Shown: in pieces, positions 1 through 7,101 of the stretch
How positions within the stretch are numbered: position 1 is the first letter of the stretch
Layout of the letters: the number at the start of each line of letters is the position of its first letter
Assembly: GCA_964432995.1 (NCBI GenBank)
Contig: CAYSPU010000251.1
Coordinates: 1-8,519 of the forward strand
Length of the DNA stretch: 8,519 bases
From: CAYSPU01 sp964432995
Lineage (GTDB): Bacteria; Verrucomicrobiota; Verrucomicrobiia; Limisphaerales; JAHDYP01
Direction of reading: 5' to 3'
Translations under genes and position numbers: made by a program
Notes under the pieces: generated by a model
Seen by the model: only the letters and a program-made list of their open reading frames with translations
What the model was told of the DNA's origin: nothing
Databases searched by the model: none

Positions 1-867
1 GTTGAGGTAGACGTCTCCTCGATACTGACGGCGGCCGCGCATGTAGAAGATCGGATTGTCCGAGCCGTAGAGGAGCCGGCGGGGGCCGAAGTGCTCGAGC
101 GCGATCCGATGGCAGACCGGGTTCAAGACGGCGGAGGTATCGAAGAACAGTCCCGGGTCGTCGGCGAACTGGGGCAGGGCCTGTCGTGCGTGGATCTCGG
201 TATAGCAGCGGCCGAGGTGGGCGATCACCAACACCACGTTCGGGTAGCGGCGCCGGATCTCGCGCACCTCGCGCACGTTGTCGGGATGGCCGAGTCGACC
301 GGCCCGCGGGACGTGGAGGGTGACCCAGGCGCGGCGCTCCTCGAGCACCTCGAGCGTGGAATGCGGCAGGAAATCGAAGATGCTCGCTTCCAGGTGAGCG
401 TCACGGGTCTCGGGGTTCCGGCTGATCAAGGCGTAGTAGGGTTTCACGCCGAGGACGCCGGGCGCCTCCAGCAGGCGAGCCACCTGTTCCGGCGTCCATT
501 GCGGGGGGGCCACCGCGAGGCTGTGCCAGCCGCGCTTGGGGCATTCCTGCTGCAGGTACGCGTTGCCGCCCTCGACGTCGAAGCTGAGATCCGGCACGCC
601 GAACGCCACGCAACGCACCTCCCGCCCGGGGAACACGGTCCCGTGGCAACGCTCGGCCGTGGGCGCGTCGATCGGTTCGAAGACCTCGTTGACCCAGTAC
701 TGCCGGCGCATCGCGTCGGTGACCGGTTCCCGTCGCAGGCGTGGATCGGCGACATGGGTGTGGGCATCCAGGATGCGGTGGGGGAGCCAGCCCTCGAGGT
801 GTTCGGCCCAGAACGCGCGATCCACGTCGGTGTAGTGCCAGACGAAATGCAGTGGGACCGAAGTCAT
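1..867 (-). CDS. Amidohydrolase, PF04909 type (TIM-barrel metal-dependent hydrolase), 3' end missing
   Basis: 289 residues are visible and the reading frame is still open at window position 1, so the C-terminus is missing. The metal-site residues of the amidohydrolase-2 family are present in order: an HxH motif (DAHTH, His36 and His38), Lys142 (VKPYY), His185 (TLHV), His217 (IAHLGR) and Asp270 (YGSDNP). The family includes sugar lactonases (L-fuconolactonase, L-rhamnono-lactonase type), 2-pyrone-4,6-dicarboxylate lactonase and non-oxidative decarboxylases such as ACMSD. No signal peptide is seen, so it is probably cytoplasmic. The start at 867 is supported by a good Shine-Dalgarno (GGAGGG, 8-nt spacer) and by a 4-nt ATGA overlap with the kinase stop, which implies translational coupling. 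In a sugar operon a lactonase-like or other hydrolytic role on a sugar-derived intermediate is the likeliest, but the exact reaction is unknown. Family assignment is firm; the substrate is inference. Confidence 0.88.
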   Translation of the reverse strand, partial: MTSVPLHFVWHYTDVDRAFWAEHLEGWLPHRILDAHTHVADPRLRREPVTDAMRRQYWVNEVFEPIDAPTAERCHGTVFPGREVRCVAFGVPDLSFDVEGGNAYLQQECPKRGWHSLAVAPPQWTPEQVARLLEAPGVLGVKPYYALISRNPETRDAHLEASIFDFLPHSTLEVLEERRAWVTLHVPRAGRLGHPDNVREVREIRRRYPNVVLVIAHLGRCYTEIHARQALPQFADDPGLFFDTSAVLNPVCHRIALEHFGPRRLLYGSDNPIFYMRGRRQYRGDVYLN

Positions 868-2327
868 GGTCGTTTCCCTCCGTTGTCGGGCAATGAACGC
901 CGGTAGTATTCGTATTGCCGCTGGTAGAAGTGCGCATCCGCACCCGGTTCGACAATCTGAAGAGGTGGCGCCATGGCATCCGCCAGGTCCACCAGAGCGG
1001 TCTGCGGCTCGAGCAAACCGCGGGCGATGATGGCCGCCCCGAGCAGGCTGGCCTCGCCCCCGCTCACACAATGCAACCGCAAACCGGTGACGTCCGCCGC
1101 GACCCGCGCCGTCACCTGGCTGGAGGCAGCGCCGCCGCTCATCACCAGTTCGCACAGGGGCAGCCCGGCGTTCCGGAGGAAATCCAGGTGCCGGTTCAAT
1201 TCAAACACGAGTCCCTCGACGACGGCGCGAGCCACGTGGCCCCGGCCGTGGGCGAGTTGGAGGCCTGACAACTGCCCCCGGGTTTCCGGTGCGAGCTGCG
1301 AGGCGCCCGCCGGGACCAGGAAAGGCCAGAAACGGAGGCCGTCGCTGCCCGGCGGGGCGGAGGCGAGCAGCGCCTCGAGTTCGCGCCCGTTCCGACCGGC
1401 CACCCCCATCAGGTCGAGCGCCCACGCCAGGGCGCTGCCGCCGTTGACCAGCGAGAGGATCTGTCCGTAGAGCCCCTCCACCACGTGCCCGCACACGTAG
1501 GCCTCGTCGATGACCGGGGCCACGAGCTGATCGGTGACGGCCAGGAGCACCCAGGCGGTGCCCGTGCCGACCATGACCCGTCCGGGGCGCACCGCGCCGG
1601 TGCCCAGGGCCGAGGCATACTGGTCGTGAACCGCGGCCGAGACCGGAATGCCGGGCCGCAGGCCCGTTTCCCGGGCAAAGCCCGCCCGCAGACCAGCCGC
1701 AGCTTCGCGCGGATCAACCAAATCCGGCAACTGGCTCGCCTGCAGTTGCAGGCGCTGGAGCACCTCGGGATCGTAGTCCCGCCGGCCGGGGTTGTGCAGC
1801 AGAGTCAGGCCGCATGAGGTGCAGTCGTGAGCGGCCCGGCCGCAGAGCCGTTCGACGATGAGATCGCCCACGAACCCAAGTCGGGGAACGGCGTCGGGCG
1901 CATGGGGCTGTTCGTGTCGGAGGCGGAGCACCTGGCCAATGGCCATGCCCGAACGCCCGTGACCGATGCGAGGCCGGAACCACGCGGGGCCCAGCTCGGC
2001 GGTGAGGGCGTCGTCGAAGGGTCGCCCGCGTTGGTCCAGCCAACTGACAACGCGGCCCAGAGGCCTCCGGTGGGCGTCGAGCACCTGCATCGCTCCGCCC
2101 TGACTGGAAACGCCGACCGCCTGAATGGCCGAGGCGTCCACGGAACGCACCGCGTCGCGGACGGCGGTGACGGTTGCCCGCTCGATCTCCTCGAGGTCCT
2201 GCTCGACGCCTCCCTGGCCGACATGGAACAGCCGGACGGGGCAGGCGCCGCGCGCCAGGGGGCGCCCCGCGCGGTCGGTCACCAGCGCCTTCACGTTGGT
2301 CGTTCCCAAGTCCAGTCCAAGAAACAT
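864..2327 (-). CDS. FGGY-family carbohydrate kinase (xylulokinase-like)
   Basis: 487 aa, the normal length for an FGGY kinase that phosphorylates a ketose or polyol with ATP in the cytoplasm. The N-terminal actin-fold phosphate loop is DLGTTNVKAL (residues 6-15). The sugar-contact region is GVSSQGGAMQVLD (72-84) followed by WLDQRG (96-101). The likely catalytic base is Asp235 in HDQYASALGTGA. The C-terminal ATPase domain carries VGTGTAW (253-259), the SGGAASSQ nucleotide motif (397-404) and GEASLLGAAIIA (424-435). All catalytic elements appear intact. The closest described type is xylulokinase or a related ketopentose kinase, but FGGY substrate specificity cannot be read from motifs, so I give no symbol. 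The ATG at 2327 has only a weak GGA upstream. A 127-bp gap with a palindromic repeat separates it from the isomerase gene, while its stop overlaps the amidohydrolase start. It probably phosphorylates the product of the adjacent isomerase. Confidence 0.92.
   Translation of the reverse strand: MFLGLDLGTTNVKALVTDRAGRPLARGACPVRLFHVGQGGVEQDLEEIERATVTAVRDAVRSVDASAIQAVGVSSQGGAMQVLDAHRRPLGRVVSWLDQRGRPFDDALTAELGPAWFRPRIGHGRSGMAIGQVLRLRHEQPHAPDAVPRLGFVGDLIVERLCGRAAHDCTSCGLTLLHNPGRRDYDPEVLQRLQLQASQLPDLVDPREAAAGLRAGFARETGLRPGIPVSAAVHDQYASALGTGAVRPGRVMVGTGTAWVLLAVTDQLVAPVIDEAYVCGHVVEGLYGQILSLVNGGSALAWALDLMGVAGRNGRELEALLASAPPGSDGLRFWPFLVPAGASQLAPETRGQLSGLQLAHGRGHVARAVVEGLVFELNRHLDFLRNAGLPLCELVMSGGAASSQVTARVAADVTGLRLHCVSGGEASLLGAAIIARGLLEPQTALVDLADAMAPPLQIVEPGADAHFYQRQYEYYRRSLPDNGGKRP
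876..881 (-). promoter_or_regulatory. Ribosome binding site of the amidohydrolase gene
   Basis: GGAGGG on the minus strand lies 8 nt before the ATG at 867, inside the last codons of the kinase gene. It is the strongest Shine-Dalgarno in the window. It fixes the start of the amidohydrolase and supports re-initiation at the ATGA overlap. Confidence 0.7.
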
Positions 2328-2382
2328 GTTCGATATCCGTTGAGATTCTCCAACTCGACGTCACCATTTCCTGCACCGCGTT

Positions 2383-2449
2383 CCCTCACCCCCCGCTCTC
2401 TCCCATCCGATGGGAGAGGCGCCCCCGCGGCGGCGAGGGCGGGTGAGGG
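2383..2449. repeat. Nested palindromic extragenic element between the isomerase and kinase genes
   Basis: The outer arms are a perfect 9-bp inverted pair, CCCTCACCC (2383-2391) and GGGTGAGGG (2441-2449). Inside lies a perfect 10-bp dyad, CTCTCCCATC (2398-2407) and GATGGGAGAG (2409-2418), centred on 2408. As RNA on the operon strand the inner dyad would form an 8-bp stem with a UCGGA loop. The rest is GC-rich filler. The CCCTCACCC...CTCTCCC...GGGAGAG...GGTGAGGG layout resembles short intergenic palindromes dispersed in many GC-rich genomes (REP-like or MITE-like); that resemblance is from memory. No T-run follows on either strand, so it does not look like a classical Rho-independent terminator. 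It may instead be an RNA processing or attenuation hairpin within the operon. Confidence 0.7.
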
Positions 2450-2454
2450 CTTCT

Positions 2455-3885
2455 TCAACACCCCGTGCGCCGGGACTCCTGGAGCTCGAGGTAGTCGGCC
2501 GGGAGCATCGCCGCCGCCAGACGGAGACGACGGCGAGCGTCACCGAAGCACACGACGTTGTGATGCGGACCGCCGGCCTTGGCATACGCCGTGAGGAAGT
2601 CCCGCACGTCGCCGGCCGGCCGCAGCTTGAAGTGGGGCACGCAGAATCCCGGCAGCGGCCCGAAGTCCTCCACGGTGACCGGCGCCGCGATCAGCCGCCA
2701 GCGGAGACCGGGGCCGGGCGTCAGCGCGATGAGGGTGGCCGGTCCGGGGGCGAAGCTGGTCACCAACGCCAACTGGCGGTCGCGGGTCCGGGTGATCGGG
2801 GTTGGTCGCGCCACCAGGGGCACGCGGCGGTCGCGGCGGGCCATGCCCACGTTGGCCTCGCCCATGTGACTCAGGAACAGGCTGCCGCCCGCGAAATCGA
2901 TGGTGAACATCTCGGAGAAGCTGGCCGGCGGCTGGAGCCAGTTCACAAACGTCGTGGCCGCCGCCGCCAGCACGTCGCCTTCCCCACCGAATCCCACGCC
3001 CTCGGCCATGAGCCGGCTGGCCGCCACAAACGGCAACGTCGAAGTCCGCGCATCGTCCCCAAACGCCAGGAACTGATAGGTCAACGCGTCCAGCCGGTGG
3101 TCGCGAACCAGGCCGCGCAACGCCAGCTCCGCGCGCGCGGTGGCATCCAGATCCGCGTCCGTCACGTCGGCAGCGACCTCGTAGCTTCGCCGGTAGTCCG
3201 TCACGAGATCCGCGACCTCCGCCGCGGCGGCCGCGGCCGAACGTTGGATGTAGTCCTCGACGGTCAGGTTCACCCAGGAGCAACCGAGCGTCGATGCCAG
3301 GCGCGTGGTGTCCACGGCGAAGTCGCCCATGCCGGGGAACGGGTAGCCGAGCATGCCGATTCGGGCGGAGCGCAAGCGACGCGCCGCGGCCGCTGCCGCC
3401 GCGAAGTCCGCCAGCTCCGCCAGGCCGTCCGGATCCGTCGCCGCGCTGGTGACGTAGTGAAAGGCAACGCCCTCGCGGGTGAGGACGTTGGCCAAATCCT
3501 GGGTGCCGTGGACGCCGTGGTTGTCGATCATCGCGGCGGTGGTGAACGCGGAGTCGACGGCGAGCAGTTCCTGGGTGTTCCAGATGACGAGCGGGAGCCG
3601 GGTGCGCCGGAGAGCGGGGAGGGCGAGCTGGCTGGGAGAGTAGGTCAGCAACACCACCGCGAGCGCGTCGAGGTGCATCGCCTCGAAACGGGCGACGGTG
3701 GCCTCGATGTCCTCGCGACGGAACACGGCTCCCTCGAAATGGACATCGGCCTGCGTCCCGAGCGCGGGGATCAGGGTCTCCCGCAGCCAGGCTTCGCGGG
3801 ACGCGCGCAGCCCGGGCGCGAGTGTTTCGTAGAGTTCGAGGGTGAGGGAGAGCAGGCCCAGTTGAGGTCGGGCGGGGGGGGTCAT
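2455..3885 (-). CDS. L-arabinose/L-fucose isomerase-family protein
   Basis: 476 aa, slightly shorter than classical L-arabinose isomerase (about 500). Family enzymes interconvert an aldose and a ketose using Mn2+ in the cytoplasm. Candidate metal ligands match the AraA pattern in order and spacing: Glu302 (GGEGD), Glu325 (FSEMF), His340 (FLSHMGE) and the C-terminal HisHis pair at 441-442 (AGGPHHNV). The N-terminal half has WNTQELLAVDS (102-112) and the signature IDNHGVHGTQDLANVL (120-135), typical of the fucose/arabinose isomerase fold. The rest of the protein is divergent, so the true substrate (L-arabinose, L-fucose, D-arabinose or an unusual sugar) cannot be named. The ATG at 3885 overlaps the aminotransferase stop as ATGA and has an AAAGG Shine-Dalgarno 6 nt upstream. 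The kinase downstream fits an isomerise-then-phosphorylate sequence. No frameshift or missing active-site residue is seen. Confidence 0.87.
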   Translation of the reverse strand: MTPPARPQLGLLSLTLELYETLAPGLRASREAWLRETLIPALGTQADVHFEGAVFRREDIEATVARFEAMHLDALAVVLLTYSPSQLALPALRRTRLPLVIWNTQELLAVDSAFTTAAMIDNHGVHGTQDLANVLTREGVAFHYVTSAATDPDGLAELADFAAAAAAARRLRSARIGMLGYPFPGMGDFAVDTTRLASTLGCSWVNLTVEDYIQRSAAAAAAEVADLVTDYRRSYEVAADVTDADLDATARAELALRGLVRDHRLDALTYQFLAFGDDARTSTLPFVAASRLMAEGVGFGGEGDVLAAAATTFVNWLQPPASFSEMFTIDFAGGSLFLSHMGEANVGMARRDRRVPLVARPTPITRTRDRQLALVTSFAPGPATLIALTPGPGLRWRLIAAPVTVEDFGPLPGFCVPHFKLRPAGDVRDFLTAYAKAGGPHHNVVCFGDARRRLRLAAAMLPADYLELQESRRTGC

Positions 3886-5267
3886 GGCGTGCCTTTCCGG
3901 AGGAGTTGGCGGAACCTGGCCAGGACGAAGTCGATCACGGCGTCATCGGCCGGCAAGCCCAGTTTGGTGAGAACCGTTCGATGTCCTTCATGGTAGGCAT
4001 GGACGCGCGTCCACAGACCGGCCTCGAGCAACTGCCGCTGGAAACGTTGAGCGTCCTCGACCTCGCGGAACTTCAACCCGGCGAGGTGGCCCCGGCCGTG
4101 CGCCGCCTGGAGGCGACGCGGAAACTCGTCGGCCAGTGCGCGGAAGCCCTCCTCGATGCGCCGGCTCGCGGCCCGGATGCGCGCGGCCTGCTGGCGGATG
4201 AGTTCGAGGGAGGCCAACGCCACAAAGGCCGGCTGCGCCGCCGAACCGTTCGTGCTGATGGCATCGTATTGCGCCAGGACATCGTGACGGTGGCGGAACA
4301 AAACGCCGGACAACGGGTGAAAGCCCGCGGTCATGCCTTTGCCCAACACCACCAGGTCCGGTTGCAGCCCCAGGGCGCGATACTGAAACACCTCCGGTTG
4401 CCAGAACCCGGTCTGGATCTCGTCCAGGCACATCAGGGCGCCGACCTCCCGGCACCGGGATTGGGCCAGCCGCAAGTAGGCCGGGTCGAGAGCGATGGCC
4501 TCACGGTTCATCATCACCGGCTCCGCCCAGAACCCGGCCACGCGCGTGCCGTGTCTCCGGAAGGCGCGCTCGAGTGCGGCGACATCGTTCGGCGGGAGGG
4601 TGACCAACTCGAACTGCCGCACCAGGCCGGGCCACAGACCTCGCAGGAACTGCGGCACCATGTCGGTGCCGTGATAGTTGCCCTCGAGCACGACAACCAC
4701 CGGCACCGACCTCCGGCCGTGGGCGCGCTCGTAGACCTTGAGCTGGATCTTCAGCGCCGCCGCGCAGGCCACCGACCCCGTGCACACCCCGAGCAGGACG
4801 GTGTCGAGCGGGTCCTTCTCCCCGGGCGCGTTGCCCAGGGCGACGAGTTGGTGGGCGAGCCGCTTGAGCGGCGCCTGCGGTATGTTCGAGTGGTTGTCCC
4901 AGACGACGCCCGCGCGCGAAGCCGCGTCGATGGCGGCGACGAGCGCCGGCGGGTGGTAACCCCAGAGCATCTGGTAATGCCCCGAAGTGCAGTCCAGATA
5001 CAGCCGGCGTCGTTCGCTGAAGTAGAACAGACCGCGGCCGACGAGGAAGTCGTCGCCCGGCCCGGCCTGACTCCCGCCGTAGGAATCCGGGAGGGCCGAC
5101 TTGTCGATCGCGCGGAAGGACGGTAGGGCGCGAAGAGTCCTGCCGACGTGCGGCAGCAGTTCCGGGGTGTCCCGGGCTTCGAGAAACCGAATCCCCGCCC
5201 GCATGGCGGCGCCGATGCCCGGGCCTGTGGGGCCGAGGAGAGTATCCAATGACAACCTGGTTTTCAT
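3882..5267 (-). CDS. Class III PLP-dependent aminotransferase (glutamate-1-semialdehyde aminomutase/omega-aminotransferase type)
   Basis: 461 aa counted from the ATG at 5267. It is a fold-type I PLP enzyme that should move an amino group to or from a carbonyl, or shift it within one molecule. Visible cofactor residues are GNYHG (196-200, Tyr-His stacking on the PLP ring), Asp282 in LDEIQTGF (pyridine nitrogen), the Schiff-base Lys310 in LGKGMTAGFHPLSG, and Thr339 in STNGS (phosphate contact). The usual SGxEAxExAxKxAR segment is altered to CTGSVACAAALKI (162-174) and lacks the usual glutamates. The N-terminal 60 residues form an arm of a kind common in this family. The frame stays open upstream into the symporter, but that part is low-complexity shadow. 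ATG 5267 or ATG 5282 (5 nt after the symporter stop) are both possible; neither has a clear Shine-Dalgarno. Its place between sugar transporter and sugar isomerase is unusual and hints at an amino- or keto-sugar substrate. Confidence 0.9.
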   Translation of the reverse strand: MKTRLSLDTLLGPTGPGIGAAMRAGIRFLEARDTPELLPHVGRTLRALPSFRAIDKSALPDSYGGSQAGPGDDFLVGRGLFYFSERRRLYLDCTSGHYQMLWGYHPPALVAAIDAASRAGVVWDNHSNIPQAPLKRLAHQLVALGNAPGEKDPLDTVLLGVCTGSVACAAALKIQLKVYERAHGRRSVPVVVVLEGNYHGTDMVPQFLRGLWPGLVRQFELVTLPPNDVAALERAFRRHGTRVAGFWAEPVMMNREAIALDPAYLRLAQSRCREVGALMCLDEIQTGFWQPEVFQYRALGLQPDLVVLGKGMTAGFHPLSGVLFRHRHDVLAQYDAISTNGSAAQPAFVALASLELIRQQAARIRAASRRIEEGFRALADEFPRRLQAAHGRGHLAGLKFREVEDAQRFQRQLLEAGLWTRVHAYHEGHRTVLTKLGLPADDAVIDFVLARFRQLLRKGTP

Positions 5268-5287
5268 AATCGCTGGGCGCATCGTGT

Positions 5288-6907
5288 TCAGCCGGTCCGG
5301 CTCCCGGGGCCCCAGAACTGGAACCACATCACGTAGGCGTAGAGCGCCGCCATGATGCCGACGAAGACACACCACCAGAGCAGGAGATTCCGCAGGCCGC
5401 GGTTGCGTTCGCGCTCCGCCTCCGGGAGTCGCGCCACCTTCCAGGACCAGATGATCCCCGCGGTCTTCTCCGGCGGGGGCGGCGTCGTGACCAGGGACAA
5501 CAGCACGAGCAGAACCATCGAGCTGGCCCACACGAGGAACGTGCGGTTGAGCCAGTTGTCGAAAGGCATCAGCCACGAAACGTGCTTGAACAGGTAATAC
5601 TCGACCACCGCGGTGTACGGAAAGGCGAAGAGGAGGAAGAAGGTCGCCGACCAGGCCGTGGTGCGCCGCCACAACACGCCCAGAAGGAACACGGCGGCGA
5701 TGGGGGCCGCCACCCAGGCGCCGATGTTCTGGATCAGCACGAAGACGCCGAGCTGGCGGTGGCTGAACCAGATGGCCAGCGCGGTGGCGACCGTCAGAAT
5801 GACAAAGGCGCTCAGGCGTCCCACCGCCACCAGGTGTTGTTCCGACCGGTGGCGACCCAGGAAGGGGCGGTAGAGGTCCATGGTGAAGACGGTGCTGCAG
5901 GAGTTCAGCACCGAACTGATGTGCGAGAGCATGCCGCTGGCCAGGCCCGCCATCACCACCCCGCTCAACCCCACCGGCACCAGCTCACGCACCAGCGTCG
6001 GAAAGGCCTGGTCCTTGTCCGGCAGATCCGGGTACAGCCGAAAGGCGACGATGCCCGGCACGACCACCAGCAGCGGCAGCAGGATCTTCATGAACCCGGC
6101 AAACACCACCCCCATCCGGGCGTCCCACTCGCTCCGCGCCCCGAGGCACCGCTGTACAATGAACTGGTTCGTGCAGTTGTACCAGATGCCGATCGACAGA
6201 AACAACGTCCAGACACCGAACCAGGGATACTCCTTGTCGGTGATCGGGTAGATGATCCGGAACTTCTCCGGTGCCGCGGCCATGAGCTGCGGCAGCCCGC
6301 CCACCTGGTGCAGGCCGGCGACGGTCACCACCAGCCCCCCCAGCATGATCACCACAAACTGGAGAAAGTCCGTCCAGGCCACCGATCGCAACCCGCCATA
6401 GATCGTGTAGCTGCCGGCCAGCACCGCCAGCCCCACGATCGTCAGGGTTTCGTCCCAGCCGAACATCCCTTTCATCGCCTTGCCCCCGGCGAGCATGATG
6501 ACCGCCATCTGCGCGACGATCCACAGCACGAGCGAGCAGACGGCAAACAGATAGCGACACGTGGTGTTGTAGCGGCGCTCGAGAAACTCCGGCATCGTGT
6601 ACAGCCCGCCCCGGATGTAGTAGGGAAGGAAGATCCAGATCAGCGCCGAAAACGTGAACCAATTGCCCCACTCCCACTGCGCCACGACAAAACCGACGGC
6701 ATACGCCACCCCGATCATCCCGATGAAATGCTCGGTGCTGATGTTCGCGGCGATGATCGAGCCCCCAATCGCGTACCACGGCAGGCCCTCTCCGGCGAGA
6801 AAGTAGTCCCGAGCGTCGGCCGTTCTTCGCCGCGCCACCCAGAGGCCGAGCGCGATGGTAAACACCAGATAAAGCGCAAACAGAAAGAGGTCGAGGCGGT
6901 GCGCCAT
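5288..6907 (-). CDS. Sodium:solute symporter (SSS/SLC5, SGLT-like)
   Basis: 539 aa inner-membrane transporter predicted to couple Na+ entry to uptake of a sugar or similar solute. It starts with a first hydrophobic helix (7-24), followed by the family landmarks DYFLAGEGLPWYAIG (34-48), TMPEFLERRY (104-113), GGLRSVAWTDFLQ (171-183) and NQFIVQRCLGAR (247-258). The HISSVLNSCSTVFTMDLYRPF region (329-349) carries the paired serines (331-332) where the Na2 site of vSGLT-type carriers lies. Repeated hydrophobic helices and a last one at about 508-532 suggest 13-14 membrane spans. I chose the ATG at 6907 (MAHRLDLFLFALYL) because the open frame further upstream to 7042 encodes arginine-rich, non-membrane sequence. 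No strong Shine-Dalgarno is present. It is the first gene of the minus-strand operon, so the promoter should lie in 6908-7101. The substrate is presumably the one handled by the downstream enzymes. Confidence 0.93.
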   Translation of the reverse strand: MAHRLDLFLFALYLVFTIALGLWVARRRTADARDYFLAGEGLPWYAIGGSIIAANISTEHFIGMIGVAYAVGFVVAQWEWGNWFTFSALIWIFLPYYIRGGLYTMPEFLERRYNTTCRYLFAVCSLVLWIVAQMAVIMLAGGKAMKGMFGWDETLTIVGLAVLAGSYTIYGGLRSVAWTDFLQFVVIMLGGLVVTVAGLHQVGGLPQLMAAAPEKFRIIYPITDKEYPWFGVWTLFLSIGIWYNCTNQFIVQRCLGARSEWDARMGVVFAGFMKILLPLLVVVPGIVAFRLYPDLPDKDQAFPTLVRELVPVGLSGVVMAGLASGMLSHISSVLNSCSTVFTMDLYRPFLGRHRSEQHLVAVGRLSAFVILTVATALAIWFSHRQLGVFVLIQNIGAWVAAPIAAVFLLGVLWRRTTAWSATFFLLFAFPYTAVVEYYLFKHVSWLMPFDNWLNRTFLVWASSMVLLVLLSLVTTPPPPEKTAGIIWSWKVARLPEAERERNRGLRNLLLWWCVFVGIMAALYAYVMWFQFWGPGSRTG

Positions 6908-7101
6908 GGGCAGTGCTCGGCCCCGATCGTAGGCGGCACCCCGGGTCGCGCAACTGAAATCCCCGCGCGCGAAACTCGCTCCGGCGCGAAAGCCGCTTGC
7001 CGCCGATTGCCCGGGGCGCGAGACTGCCGCGAACGGACACAACGCCCGAGTGGTTCTCGAGGAACCGCGAAGCGTTCGCCCCGGACTTCAACCATCACAC
7101 T
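6908..7101. promoter_or_regulatory. Divergent promoter region between the symporter operon and the exported isomerase gene
   Basis: This 194-bp gap separates the minus-strand operon start (6907) from the plus-strand ATG at 7102, so it must hold at least two outward promoters. I could not place convincing -35/-10 boxes in this GC-rich stretch. It contains a short direct repeat GCGCGAAA (6967-6974 and 6984-6991, 17 bp apart) and a cluster of dyads at 7029-7079, listed separately. The start at 7102 has no visible Shine-Dalgarno. Confidence 0.55.
7029..7079. promoter_or_regulatory. Stacked inverted repeats, possible operator
   Basis: Three dyads overlap: an outer GCGAACG (7029-7035) with CGTTCGC (7073-7079); a central GGTTC-TCGAG-GAACC (7052-7066); and GCGAA-GCG-TTCGC (7067-7079). 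They lie 23-73 bp before the plus-strand ATG, where a repressor or activator of the divergent pair could bind. No regulator gene is in the window, so function is inference. GC-rich DNA gives short dyads by chance. Confidence 0.3.

Noticed and set aside
91..906. 271-codon plus-strand open frame at the left edge
   Set aside because: It lies opposite the amidohydrolase, whose minus-strand translation contains all the expected metal ligands but runs off the window edge without a stop.
2383..2449. Rho-independent terminator after the isomerase gene
   Set aside because: The stem is strong but no T-run follows on either strand, and the genes on both sides appear to form one operon.
2410..3996. 528-codon plus-strand open frame opposite the isomerase
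   Set aside because: It is Arg/Gly/His/Glu-rich without motifs. The minus-strand frame has the conserved isomerase metal ligands and proper overlaps with its neighbours.
5268..5672. Upstream extension of the aminotransferase frame
   Set aside because: It overlaps the last third of the symporter gene in another frame and gives low-complexity sequence. Starts at 5267 or 5282 fit family length and operon spacing.
6908..7042. Upstream extension of the symporter frame to an ATG at 7042
   Set aside because: The extra 45 residues are Arg/Ala-rich and would put a soluble tail before the first membrane helix. The start at 6907 places the helix at the N-terminus as in the family.
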